Shown: piece after piece, positions 1 to 11,929 of the stretch | How positions within the stretch are numbered: position 1 is the first letter of the stretch | Layout of the letters: each line of letters opens with the position of its first letter | Source: Neurospora crassa OR74A | Lineage: Eukaryota; Ascomycota; Sordariomycetes; Sordariales; Sordariaceae | DNA: 64,000 bases | NCBI RefSeq assembly: GCF_000182925.2 | Contig: NC_026501.1 | Span: forward strand, 3,823,917-3,887,916 | Direction of reading: 5' to 3' | The notes under the pieces: model-generated | What the model was told of the DNA's origin: nothing | Databases searched by the model: none | Seen by the model: only the letters and a program-made list of their open reading frames with translations | Position numbers and translations under genes: made by a program

Positions 1-540
1 AGCGCGCAGCCCTAATAAAAACCTCTACGCCAGTAGATCCGCATTTTAGATAGATCTTTTCCTCCTTCATAGAACCTTAATTAAGCTATACGATTAATAC
101 CCGTATTAACCGTACTATTCCTATTATATTAGGTTCTATTAACCTAATAGAATTAATAGATTAAAATATACTACTATTATAGTAGTAAAGGTAGTAGTAC
201 GCTATATCGAACGTAGAAGAAGAAGTACGACGGGCTGAGGCCTAGCGAATAGAAAGAGAGAGAGAGAATTTTATTAGAAGTATCTTTATAAGCGCGGCGT
301 TCGCCAACGCCGTTAGGACCGCTGTTAGTACGTCGCCTATAGCCTAAGGAATATAAAGCAACCTTCAAGCGCCCGCTTAAATAACTACCTATATAACTAT
401 TATTACTTCTAGCGTTATAATTGGTACTACCTAAGAAGCCGCCCTTATTGTTATTCTTAGCATTAAATATAAGAATATCTAGTAATTAAGATAGGACGGA
501 TTTACTTCGACCTTCTCCCTATTCCTTATATAGCTACGCT
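1..540. other. AT-rich degenerate DNA, no gene recognised
   Basis: RIP-like TA-rich sequence with a short GA tract near 250-268. It may be the upstream part of the gag remnant that follows, but I see no motif that proves this. Short open frames here are interrupted and match no family I know. Confidence 0.4.
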
Positions 541-1430
541 TTATATACGAAGAAGAGAGAATAGTTAGAATAATTTCTAATAATAAATCAAAATAGCTAA
601 TACTATTCGACGCGCTCCTTAGTAGTAAAATAATTAAAATAGAGGCTTTCTAGCGCTTTAATTATACTAATAATTTTTACCGTCCTATTACTTAGTTTAA
701 TTACTTAGAATTAATCTTTAGTAATAAGAATAAAAAATAATTCGTATCCATTCGCTTACAAATCATTTACTAATGTGAGAATTAGAGCTTCGTTAATTTC
801 TTCCTAATTTTCAAGGAGAACTTCACGAAGGTAAGAAATTTAATATAAGAGAATAAATCCTAATTCGCTTAATGAGATACCTCTATATTTAACGTACTAT
901 ACAATTAATTGATTTTGGTTTGTATATATCAAAGTTATAACCGATATATAAAAGATTTAAAAAATATTGTTTAGAAATTTAAAGCGAGTCGAGCTTTTTG
1001 TGAGTTTAGTAGGAGTAGTAAGGGGGTTGCTAACCGCCGTTAGAGGTCCTTCCCCTAATAAAAATAAATTATAAACCTACTACCTAAAAATACCAATAGT
1101 AATATATTCATAATAATAGGTACTACTAAGATTAAAAGTAAAAATTATAATAAGGATATTAAGTGCGTTGAATAGGTTTTATAAGTGGAATAGGATAAGC
1201 TGTGCTTAATTAAACTATATTTATACTACGGGGCTAATAAGTATATAATTAGTAATTATATATATAGACCGGCTTAATATCTTAATGGGGTCGGTATTAG
1301 AATTATTAAATCTTAAATCGACCCGTTATTAGAAAATATAGAAGATTCTTCCTCGGAGGGGTTAAGAAAAGAATAATTCTTATATAAAGTTGGGTATAGG
1401 AGTAAATAAGAGTATTAAGTAAGGAAGCGG
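541..1430 (+). pseudogene. LTR-retrotransposon gag remnant (gypsy-like)
   Basis: One frame, broken by many TAG/TAA codons, reads like a retrotransposon gag (capsid) domain at about 700-1000. It is followed by a decayed zinc knuckle at 1218-1275. The knuckle reads YLYYGANKYIISNYIYRPA, which fits a C-x2-C-x4-H-x4-C pattern in which Cys and His have become Tyr (TGT to TAT, CAT to TAT). Gag coats the RNA genome in the cytoplasmic particle, and the knuckle binds RNA. No pol follows, because a LINE tail starts near 1500. The zinc knuckle frame and the gag-like frame agree (codon starts divisible by 3), which supports one ancestral ORF. The gypsy assignment rests on gag style only. Confidence 0.5.
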
Positions 1431-2221
1431 GAGCTTCGAGCTTCCCGGGTCCTATAGAAATAAATATTATTGAAATTCCGATTACTATTAAGAAGAAAAG
1501 CGCTACTGGACCCAGTTATTATTTATGAGGGGGCGGCCGGGAGTATCGACGGCTATAGGGCTGCTAGGAACGGAACTACTACTGCTAGAACCGGAGACCG
1601 TATAAGTAGGAGTAGCGAAACTACTACCGCCGGATATAATACGCGTAGGAATAATAGCGCTAGTATTAGAGCTGGACGTAATCCGAATTAGGTTTATAAT
1701 ATTACTGCCGGGAAGAGAAGGGATACGATTGTAACGAATATCCCTTACAATCAATTTACAATAACCCTTTTACTAAAATTCGGCAATATTATAATTAATA
1801 GCGTAGGGAAAATGTTCGTAGTTAGTAGGTAGTTCGTCCCGCTCTAAATATACATATATACAATGAACGAGATTATTAGTAGTATACATAAAGGTATCCA
1901 AATTGCGATTAAATTTATTTTAACTACCTAATACTATAATAATAATTATCGCCTAAATAATATTATAAGGATTATAAAGGTTGATAGGGATATTTAATAT
2001 ATATAATTTATAGGTATAGAAATAGGTAGCGTTTTAGGTACTACTAATTAGGATAGAAGTTAAATAATAATGAAGAGAAGAAAATATAAAGAATAAGGGA
2101 TTTATTGATTATTAAAATAAGGTAAATCTTTTTAGTAATAATTCTATAAAAGGCGTTAGGGGAGTTAGGCTTATTATTAGAATATAGGATAGAGGCGAAA
2201 TTTAAAATATAGTAGAGGTAA
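1431..2221 (+). mobile_element. 5'-truncated LINE tail (3' UTR copy), LINE-E
   Basis: The segment from about 1500 matches the non-coding 3' part of the LINE family seen at 9170-9900, 10830-11460 and 52870-53060, including the landmark AGGGGGCGGCCGGGAGTATC near 1528. It ends at 2221 where a reverse copia LTR begins, so the copia landed inside this LINE tail. No coding function is expected. Open frames here on both strands are shadows of the repeat. The first ~70 bases of the interval are unassigned. Confidence 0.65.
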
Positions 2222-2405
2222 TGTGAGACCATCGAGATCAAGCGGTTTGGATACGATTGATTGAGTGCTATGGAGAAGAGGAGAAAGAGAGAGACTAGCA
2301 AAGTCTGGAAGGCTAGATATGGTGCGGTCTGGGCAGGGCATAGAGTGGGGATTGGGCTGTGCCCAGTGAATACTGTGCCCAGTGAATGCCAGAGACCCAC
2401 CAACA
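2222..2405 (-). repeat. Copia-1b 3' LTR (reverse)
   Basis: This 184-bp segment is the reverse complement of the 188-bp LTRs of copia-1 at 26463-26650 and 32436-32623. It begins TGTGAGACC (complement of the LTR 3' end) and ends CCCACCAACA (complement of TGTTGGTGGG). It contains the same hairpin-forming GGGC...GCCC core and a CT/GA-rich tract. It is clearly more GC-rich than the surrounding DNA. Small length differences from the copia-1 LTRs reflect indels. Confidence 0.85.
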
Positions 2406-3678
2406 CACCCCCATAGACTGGAAGACTGCCAAAACGGTGTCTAAACCTCTGGTATACTATTCACATTGTGATATCTTTTATAGTATTGACGATATTTCAA
2501 GCTTAGGGAACCTTCTTCTGGACTATACCCATTAATTTGATAAACCTAGCGTGTTTATTTGGCTTCAACGGCTTTGTCAGACCGTCAGCCGGTATTTTAT
2601 TACCTGGTAAATGTTCAATTGTAAATGCCTTCCTGTCTACCTCTTGAATTAACTATTTATACTGTATATCGATATATTTATTTCTAGCGGGTAGATTGGG
2701 GTTGAGAATCGAGTCTTTAACGTTACTACTATCCGTATAAAGAATCCTATTAATCTTATAAAGTCCCAAATTCACATTCAAATCATCAAGTATACCACCA
2801 ACCTAATCGAAAACCTTAACCGTAGGTATTAAATTAGTAAATTCTGCTTGTATCGTACTCGTTATAATGAAATCCTATTATTTAAACTTCTAAAGGACGG
2901 GGCTATAAGAAAAGAATATAATATAGCCTACTATATTCTTCTTTATAAGGATATCGTTGGTAAAGGAGGCATTTACATATATGTAAAAGGATAGGGCTAT
3001 TAACAGTGAGAGTATACCGTCCAATTCAATACCCAAATTGGGGTACTTTGATAAATACTACTATAAATACTTTATAACAATGAAATAACAGTCGGTTGGC
3101 TTCTTAATACCCTCTAACAGTTTATTAACGGTAAATGCGATATTTAGCCGGGTATTTATTAATAGCTAATTTAATAAACCAGCCTTCTTAGGGTAAGACT
3201 TAGCTTCGTCTAGTAATACGTCGTCACCCCTATAAACTTTATAATCCGGTGGCCATAGTGTTTTAACGCCGTAGAACTTAATTTTACTATCGTTGAATTT
3301 GGCAATAATTAATTTAGTATATCGTTATTAGGATATAAAGACTATACGAATCTGGCAGTCCCTCACAATATCGTAGCCCAAAAATATACATACTTGTCCC
3401 AACTCTTTGAGTTTAAAATAATTAGCGAACTAATCTTTAATTTAATTAATAATAATTATAATTAGCGTAGCGACGAGAAGGTCGTTAATATATAGTACCA
3501 ATAATACTCCTAGTACTTTATTAATAAATAAGCAAGAGTCTATAGATACTAGTATAAATCCAGCTTCTTTAAATATTAGGACGAGGGTATTAAATTAGTA
3601 AAGTAGGGAACGTTTAAGATTATAAAGTACTTTAGTAAGTTAGTATACTATATCTTCTTTATTATAACCGGATATAGC

Positions 3679-3686
3679 CTTTTTAA
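3679..3686. repeat. Target site duplication of MULE-1 (left)
   Basis: CTTTTTAA lies immediately left of the inverted repeat and recurs at 6751-6758 immediately right of the other end. The uninterrupted copia-1 (around 31163-31175, reverse complement) has a single copy of this target, which confirms the duplication. Confidence 0.85.
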
Positions 3687-6600
3687 GAGTTAACCTCCCC
3701 GCACGCACCCAAAACCTTGAGGTACGCACCCCCACCAGAAAACTGGGGCGGTTCAGCTGATGACACCTGACATTGAAATTCCCGTTTTTACCCGCAAAAT
3801 TTCGTCTTTTCAATGCACGCAACATCGCTATACTTTAATCATTTCTTTTCCCCTTTTTTTCACACGGCCAATTGCACGTATTCGCACTAGCACTAGCACA
3901 CTCTATACGCTATTATACTAATACTTTGCACGTATCCACAACAGTATTCTATAGTTATAGTACTCTTAATATACGTAAAATTATTGCTTTTAATTGATTT
4001 CTAAACTAACCGATCGCTCTAGATGCCCTCTACTAAGCGCTCTCGTCGCATATCGCACTCTTCGACCGATACCTTTACTTCTAATGCTTCCTTTGACCCT
4101 AATACTATATAGACTATGCTAGTCGACGACCCCCTCTTTTCTCTCGAGCCTACCGATAATTATAATAAAATATACGCCTATTTTATTATATTCTATCGTC
4201 GCCATCGCTTTAGTATTCTAATTCAATATAGTTAGAAGTATAATAAACCTAGCCACTAAGAATATAGTTCTATTATCAAAGTGGTGTTTCGGTACAACCA
4301 CGTAGAGTATCGCCTTTAAATTGTCTAGAACTACAATTTAAAGAAGTGCTCTATATTACGAAAGAAGGTTCGTTATTGCCCGTTTAGAGTTATACTTTAA
4401 TTTAAGAAGAATACGGGATAGGGGTAGACTACCCGGGCTATAAATTTAATATACGAAGGCTATCCCCTATTATATACTCTAGAAGACTACCTTATATTTT
4501 ATATTAAAGTATTTGAGCGTAAGGTTAACCTAGAAGCTAATCACTTTATTAAAAACCTCCTTTTTTAATAAGACTTTACTATACGGACTATTCTCGCTAC
4601 AGTTAGGGAAAAGTATCCTAAAATTCCTTAGACTTATAAAGACTTCGATAACCTACACTAAACCGCCTGGTATAATCTATAATAAAGCTATAATAATACC
4701 TAGACTTTTATTAAGCGGCTTGACGATAATTATAATAGTAATAGGGTTCTCGTATACAAATATGAAATCTTTGAGGGAGATAATAATACGCTTTATTATA
4801 CTTTTTAGGTAATTAAATACTAACGACGGATATAGTTAAAATTCCTATATACCCTCTTAATTAATATAACGTATAAAACTAATCGGTATTATTTCCCTTT
4901 AATCTAGGGAGTAATTCTTATACTAGAGAAAACCTCTATACTAATTTTTTAAGTAGTACTTAACAATAAGAGAGAGGAAGGGTATATATTCTTAGCCCAA
5001 TCTATTAAAGACGTTACTAACGAGCTTAAAATCCTTTACTTAATAGTAGCTATTACTAATAGCGACCCCCAGCTTACTAGTACAATTAACTAAACTTTCC
5101 CTAATATATAAAGATAGCGATGTGTTTAGTATATTAATTGTAATATTATTGATTACTTTAAGAAGGATTAGGTTTATAGTCCCTTACGTAATTAAGAAAT
5201 ATAAGAGTAATACAATAAAGAAGATTTTGAGGAATTGAAACGATATTACGTTCGAATTTTAATAATTACTAGAACTAAGGCTGGATTTAACCCCTTGTTA
5301 AATAAGGTCGCTAATATACGGTTAGTACTATTCTTTGTATAGTAATATATAATATACTCCTTTAATATAGTAGACTTCGAATGCGCTTAGTTTATTCTAC
5401 AACGCTAATTTAGAAGGTAAGAGGATATTGTTTTATAAATTCGAGAAACGTTATTACTTTATAAGAAGGAGTGGGTAGGATATTATATTAAGAATTATTT
5501 TAATTAAGGATAAAGGATTATATTACTAAATAAGGTTAATAATAGTTCATTTAAGAATTATAGTTTCTTAGCTTGTAGTGGGTTAATTAAATTCTATAAA
5601 GCTTGCCTCCAATATATTAACCACCGTTATAAGGTATATATAGATTTATTAATAAAGTTTAATAATTATATACGTATAAAGTAGTTTAACTGTGAGTAGA
5701 TGGGTAAATACCCTTACGAATTATTTGTTTGGGTACTTAATTTTATTAATTGTTAATAATATAAATTTAAATTAATATTACTTTTTAAGCGGTTAGGACT
5801 CCTTGGTACCCCTTTTAAACTATATTTAAAGAGTTTTAGAGCTTAGTACGGGCTCCCTTGTGCTTATAAAATAGAGGTCTTATTGGGAGAGGGTAAAACG
5901 ACCCTAGTTATAAAGGAAGTTTATTATTTATTTTAACACTTGCGTTAATGATAGGTAAGTTATTATTTATATATTGGGTATATCTTATACTAACTGCCTT
6001 ATTAGGATGCGGTAAATAGATATTTTAGATATAAATTAGCTGTTAAGGTAGTGCCCAAAGGCCGCCTACGTAAGTAAGGAGGTCCGTTTAGTAGTGAACC
6101 TATATTTGTAATACCGTTAGAGACCTTACGTATACGTACGCTAGCTGCGCTAAAGGGTAAATTACGTAACCCGGGTACTATACGAGTTTTAGTACGCTGT
6201 AATTATTCCTGGTACGAGTAGGGACCTAATATTAAGGAGTTTGATACTCGAAATAATAATGTGCATAGTTGTATTGAGGTAGTTGATAATAAAGAGGAGG
6301 ATGATAAACTGGGGAGATATTGGGAGATAAGGGCGAGGGAGTATATAGTGAGAGAGTAGGTAACGAGAAATAAGGCTATCGAATTATCATCGATTTCCTC
6401 TTACCTCTCTAAGCTCTTTAAACTCTCTAAGCTCTCTAAACTACTAGAAGTAAGCTCTGAGCTATTAAATATGAGTATCTAGAAGGTAATTATATATAGA
6501 GGTAGTACAATAGTAGAAGACTTTTTAATACTATAAAAGTATTATTAGATTAGCGTTATTAGATTCCTATTATTTACCCGCTAAAGACTAAACTTTATAG

Positions 6601-6750
6601 GGTATTTACCAGGGATTTATTAGGTTGACCTACTTTATAATATTGAAAATCCCGATTTTTACACCCAAAATGACATATTTTACATGTCAGCTGTCAGATC
6701 CCAAAAAGTGCGTACCTCAAGGTTTTGGGTGCGTGCGGGGAGGTTAACTC
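3687..6750 (+). mobile_element. MULE-1, Mutator-like DNA transposon
   Basis: A complete 3064-bp element. The terminal inverted repeats are identical for 43 bp (3687-3729 and 6708-6750) and begin GAGTTAACCTCCCCGCACGC. An 8-bp CTTTTTAA target duplication flanks it. Both the 8-bp duplication and the encoded transposase (next entry) fit the Mutator superfamily. It sits inside the copia-1b RT region, so it inserted after that copia copy. The termini are much less RIP-mutated than the interior. At first sight the ends suggest a TTAA (piggyBac-like) site, but GAGTTAAC/GTTAACTC is part of the inverted repeat. Confidence 0.88.
4023..6490 (+). pseudogene. MULE-1 transposase (DDE, MULE family), RIP-degraded
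   Basis: One frame runs from an ATG at 4023 (MPSTKRSRRIS...) through the element with many TAG/TAA stops but no obvious frameshift. Recognisable MULE blocks are INITYKTNRY near 4855-4885, ITNSDPQL followed by QTFPNIQRQRCVQYINCN at about 5050-5150, and the SWIM-type zinc motif YGLPCAYKI at 5847-5873. Family members have Asp in the first block and Asp after T in the second. Here both are Asn (GAT to AAT), and the SWIM His is Tyr. This protein would have cut and pasted the element in the nucleus. The C-terminal part beyond 5960 is low in motifs, so its end is a guess. Confidence 0.8.
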
Positions 6751-6984
6751 CTTTTTAAATACTGTCGGCTGCTTAATATAGTATTGGGTATCGTTAGGAA
6801 TAGAAGTATTTAAGAAAGTAGTATCGAAATCGAACTAGTAGTATTCGTAATTGTTTATAACTATAATTACTAGGAATAGTCTAATACTAATAGAATGTAC
6901 CACCGCTATATGAATCTCTTACACTGCCTAATTGCCTTATTCGAAATTACTATAAACTACTTATCTAGCTCTAACTTTCTAGTT

Positions 6985-9010
6985 TAAGGGATTTAACGAC
7001 CGTCTATTCTATTTACTCTTGTCCTCAAGAAGCCCGGAAAGAGCACCGCCCAATAGAAGTTGGCGGGTGCGTAGAGGCCGATATCGCTACTCAGCAACGT
7101 AGGAAAGATCCTCGAAGCACTTGTAGCTAAGAGGCTTACGCAAGCAGCCGAAGAGTTCAACCTCCTGTTAGAGGGCTAAATAGGCAACTGGGCAGGCCGT
7201 TTAATAAAGTTTGTAATCCGGGTAGTTACCAATACGGTATATATAACCTAAAAACTCGGGGCCGTAACGTCCCTTATACTCCTAAATCTAAGAGGAATAT
7301 TCAATAGAGTTAATTATAGGTAGTTTCTATATACCTTATAAAAAATATAACTCCTAACGTAGATTATTAGGTAAGTAGCGAACTTCGTTACTAGAAGAAG
7401 AGGCTCCCTCTTTTTTAATAACGAAACGTTCCGCCCCTATATAATTACTATAAATATACTATAAAGTTCTCCCCTCTCCCCTATTCTATTTATTTTCTTT
7501 ATTACCCTATTATACTAAAAGTTAATAAGAATCCCGAATATAATTATAATTAGTTTTACAAATAATATTAATATTATAATAGTAGTTTGTACTATTAAAG
7601 AAAGTTGCCGGATATTATAATTAGTATAGGAAGTATATTTAGAATAAGTAGGGGCGAGAAGTATAGAATTCGAAGTAATTAAAACGGAATTAATATATTT
7701 TATATAGATAAGGGTACTAAGGATAGAAACTTTCTAATTTAAGAATATTGTACTTTAGTTAATAGAATTAATATAATTCCTAAAGGTTTAGTTAGACTGT
7801 AAGTTTAATTATAGGGCTTATATAAAAGTAATAAAACAAAAAATAATCATTTAAATAAATATATTTATAAAATTAGTAGCGAAGATATAGGGTTACTCTT
7901 TTATTTGGGTAAGGGAAATGTATATTAAATATATTTGTAGCCCTATTATATATAGAACCTTAGTAACCTACTAACTAACTAAAATCTATAAGAAATTACA
8001 AAGGATCGTAGTTGGGCTAGCGAAATATTAAATTAAATATTTAAGAGTTATTACCGGGGTATATAAAATTATACTAGTAAGAAACTTAGAAGTAGAAATA
8101 TTCTTTTTACCGCTTAACTTCTACCTTAATAAAAAAGTCCGGACCTTTAAAAAAAGGTTCGTTTAGACGGATTAAATTTAGTTCGTTTAAAGGATAGTAG
8201 CCTAGGTTTCTAACTATACTAAATATAATAATTAAAAAATTAGCTATTTACTAATAAATTAAAGAGTAGTATAGCTAAAACTTAGTAGGCCGAAGTATAA
8301 GGACTGACGGAGAAACTACTAATAATAGTAATTAGTCCCCCCCTGGAATTAAAGACCCTACTATTGCTATTATAAATTTTGAAATTAATAGCCGTCGACC
8401 GGGAGGAATAATTAGAAGATATAATGAATTAGAAATAAATATTGTACTACAATTATTATTTAGCGGTAGCAGTAGCAAAATTAAAGCGATAGTATAAATT
8501 TACTATCGCTAACCTTACTTTCAAATTTAATAGAGAGGCTATTTAACAATATATAATTAATATAAAGAAGAAGAAAGGAAAACGTTGAGAATTAGAAGAA
8601 GATAAAGAAGAATTATACTTATTAACTAAAGTAAGAAGCTCCCTCGTTATTTAAGTTAGGACGGAAATTATTAACCTTCGGGCCTTCCTTTATTAAAGGA
8701 AAGTATTGAATATCCTAACCCCTATCTATACTTATAAATTCGAAAACGAGACCTTCGCTTACATTACTCTAAATTACTTTAATACGGATACTATTTTCTA
8801 AAATAATTTAGAAATTTAGTTAATAATAAAAAAGGAATTCTAAGAATTTTTAAACGATAGAATTAAAACTAAAAGAATCCTATTGTAAGTATTGAAGTTA
8901 AAGAAATTAAAAGAGTATTATCTAATAATCAAATTATAGGAGGAGTAATGTAAAGAAATTGTAAGGTATTTTTAAAAAGAATATAGAATATTCATAATAT
9001 TAGAACGGGC
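6985..9010 (+). pseudogene. LINE-A ORF2 remnant: reverse transcriptase and C-terminal zinc region
   Basis: In one frame the RT blocks can be read in order. KKPGKS is near 7030. The strand-transfer block TSLILLNLRGIFNRVNYRW is near 7268-7325, where the family has LD..GAFD. QSSPLSPILFIFFI is near 7455-7500. The catalytic box FTNN is at 7555-7566, where the family has FADD, so both Asp became Asn. After about 8600 comes the Tad1-type C-terminus, RTEIINLRAFLYQRKV, followed by a C-x-C...H...C region with Cys and His changed to Tyr. The protein would nick target DNA and copy the LINE RNA. This copy also lacks most of the endonuclease. Confidence 0.8.
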
Positions 9011-10683
9011 GGATAGGAACGGAAAGGAGATAATTATACTAAGTATAGGAATTATCCAAAATACAACTATAGTAAGAATTAAAAAATACTATTTAATAAA
9101 TATTTGATTACGCTTAAGAAGCTATTCGAATAATTCTATTATATAAATTTAATTTATAATAACTTTATAATACTATTAAATCTAATTATTATTTATTAGG
9201 GGGTAGCTAGGAATATCGACGCTTATAGGGCTATTAGGAAGGAAGTACTATTACTAAAATTGGAGATTATATAAGTAAAAGTAATAAAATTACTACTACT
9301 AAATATAATATACGTAAGAATAATAGTATTATTACTAAAACTAAAGATAATCCGAACTGGGTTTATAATACTACCGCCGGGAAGAGGAGGGATACGATGA
9401 TAACGAATATCCTTTATAATTAACTTATAGTAACCCTTCTACTAAAATTTAATAATAATATAATTAATAGTACGGGGAAGATATTTATAATTAATAAATA
9501 GGCCGTCTTACTCTAAATATATATATATAATTAGTAAAATTATTAGTAGTATAAATAAAGGTATTTAAATTGTAATTATATTTATCCTAATTACTTAATA
9601 CTTTAATAATAATTATTACCTAAATAATATTACGGGCGTTGTAAAAGCTAGCGGGGATGTTTAATATATATATTTTATAAATATAAATGTAAGTAGCGTT
9701 TTGAATACCGTTAATTAGGAATATAAAAATTAAATAATAATAAAAGGAATATTAGAGAATAAGGGATTTACTAATTACCGAAATAAAACAAATCTTCTTA
9801 GTAATAACCTTATAAAAGGTATTGGGGGAGCTAGGCTTATTACCGGAATATAAAATAGAGGCGAGATTTAAAGTATAGTAAAGGTAAGGAGTTTTACGAA
9901 TAATATTAATTAAATTAGTATAAAGGTTGAGGAGGAAGAAGAAGAAGGAAACTATACCGGTTCTAAGGGGGATAACTATTAAAGAAATTACCGAAGTTGT
10001 AAATAAAAAAAGTAAATTCTAAAAATAAGGCTATAGGGGATATAGAATTTAGGGACGGATTAAGGGAGGGACCTTTTATATTAAAAGTTAAATCGATTAG
10101 GCTAGAGTGATAATAGCCGGAGGAAGCTATCTTATTAGAAATTATAATAAGGAAGAAGGGGGAAGAGGATTAGTAAGGGGCACTATATAAAGGATTATAT
10201 AAACAAAGGGAAGGGGTCCTTATACTATTATAAATAGAGGTAGATTTATTGGGTAAAAGAGTAAATAATAGGGTAAAGGTATTTATAAATAGAGTAAGGA
10301 AACGGAGGAGTAGAGTAGTAAATAGGAAGATATGATAGGGAAGCGGGGGGAAAGTAGAAGAAGGTATAGTAAAGGGTAAAATAGAAAGGTAGCGAAGGAA
10401 GTAGTACGTTAGGTCTAATCCTATTCCTATTATTTTTATTATTTTAGTATTAGGATAATATAGTAGTAAGAGAGACGAAATTAATTTATTTTAGCGGTAG
10501 GTGAGAATTGTTATAGTTGTAAGTAAAGTAGGAGCGGCGTAGAGAACTACGACCGAAATAAAGCTGGGGGTTTTTATCTAGCGGCGCTTAACGCCGTACG
10601 GTTTTCCCCTCTAAAGAACTGGAGAAGGACCCCATGCCAATAAGGCGCTATAGTTATAGCATAGGAAATAAGACTATTATTGA
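9011..10683 (+). other. LINE-A 3' untranslated region
   Basis: About 1.67 kb of non-coding sequence follows ORF2 to the LINE 3' end (...AATAAGACTATT). Parts of it recur at 1500-2221, 10684-11466 with 16071-16916, 14037-15097 and 52691-53060, which makes it the most repeated sequence in the window. The last 130 bp include a GC-richer patch with an inverted GGCGCTTAACGCCGT. No ORF is credible. Confidence 0.6.
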
Positions 10684-11466
10684 TTATAGGAACTATTTAA
10701 ACTAAAATTATAGTAAGAACCGAGAAATATTATTTAATAAGCATTTAATTACACTTAAAAAGTTATTCGAATAACTCTATTAAATAAGTCTAATTCGTAG
10801 TAACTTCATAGTACTATTAAATTTAGTTATTATTTATAAGGGGGCGGCCGGGAGTATTAATAGTTATAGGGCTACTAAAAATAGAACTATTACTCTTACA
10901 ACCGGAAATTATACGAATAGGAGTAATAATACTACTACTACCAGATATAATACAAATAGAAATATTTATACTAATATTAGAATTAAATACAATACGAACC
11001 GAATTTATAGTACTGCCGTTAGGGAGGGAAAAAATACAACTATAATAAATATCCTCTATAATTAATTTATAATAGCCCTTCTACTAAGACTCAATGATAC
11101 TATAATTTACAATACGAGGAAGACACTCGAAGTTAGTAAATAAGCCGTTCTACTCTCAATGTTTATATATATGATTAGTAAGATTATTAGTAATATAAAT
11201 AAAAGTCTGTAAATTGCAATTATACTTCTTTTAATTACCTAATACTATAGTAATAATTACTGTTTAATTGATATTACGGGCATTATAAAGGCTAATAGGG
11301 ACGTCCAATGTATGTTATTTAACAATATAAATATAAGTAGTATTCTAAGTACTAATAATTGAAAATATAGAAGTTAAATAATAATAAAAGGAAGAAAAAA
11401 TAAAGAATAGGAGACTTACCGGACGCCGAAATAAAGTAAATCCTTTTAATAATAACCTTATAGAAG

Positions 11467-11547
11467 AGAATGTCTTTTCGGACCGTCGAGAATGTCCTCA
11501 GACGCCATCGCCCCACCCTCCCCGGGCTTCTAACCAATCAGAAGCGC
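11467..11547 (+). repeat. MULE-2 left terminal inverted repeat
   Basis: It pairs with 15980-16060 on the opposite strand. The GC-rich core CCCCACCCTCCCCGGGCTTC is identical in both. Open frames read through this segment are chance. Confidence 0.85.
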
Positions 11548-11929
11548 TACATTCCCTCCCGCCCACTAGCTCCCGCTTCTAACTCCACTCTACTCGTACC
11601 GCGCCCGCCAAGCTCCCAAATTTCAAATTATTATACCTATATGGGGGTTGCACTGGCCACCCTCGTACTACACTAACTAGCCAATCTAACTTAACAATTA
11701 TTCTAGTATATACTTTGTTATATTACTTCCTCTACCGAACTATATATATTATCACCCTCATTACCCTCAATCAATCAATCCACTACATCGCGTATCGCTA
11801 GTTACCGCTAAGTCAATAAAATACTATTATTCAATCGACGGTACAGATCGATCTATCACTTTTTAATACATTTCTCTAGCTAATTGTAATACAAATAGCT
11901 AATACAACGACCCCCTAACCAACGGGCAC

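Larger units (their letters stand above)
2406..6984 (-). pseudogene. Copia-1b pol, 3' half (RT/RNase H), split by MULE-1
   Basis: Read on the minus strand this is the 3' half of a Ty1/copia polyprotein: the reverse transcriptase core in 6984-6759 and 3678-3000, then RNase H and the pol end beside the LTR at 2406. It aligns by eye with copia-1 at 30930-32340, for example the stretch before 3679 with 31141-31200. MULE-1 occupies 3687-6750. The gag, protease and integrase parts are missing, because the copy stops at 6984 where LINE-A begins. Stops and transition changes are frequent, so it is inactive. RT would have copied the element RNA inside virus-like particles. Confidence 0.75.
6985..10683 (+). 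mobile_element. LINE-A, Tad1-like non-LTR retrotransposon, 5'-truncated and internally deleted
   Basis: The copy starts abruptly at 6985 inside the endonuclease region (compare 40757 in LINE-C). Near 7020 it jumps directly to the reverse transcriptase (compare 50700), then runs through RT, RNase H-like and C-terminal zinc sections to the 3' end near 10683. The deletion between the two parts is seen directly by comparison with LINE-C. It abuts copia-1b on the left and another LINE copy on the right. Insertion into copia-1b is likely, but I could not find a clear target duplication. Confidence 0.75.

Noticed and set aside
3687-6750. piggyBac-type element with TTAA target site
   Set aside because: The GTTAAC at both ends is part of the 43-bp inverted repeat. 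The true duplication is the 8-bp CTTTTTAA, confirmed by the empty site in copia-1, and the protein is MULE-like.
11470-11676. 68-residue open frame
   Set aside because: It lies over the MULE-2 terminal inverted repeat and adjoining non-coding DNA, with no motif.
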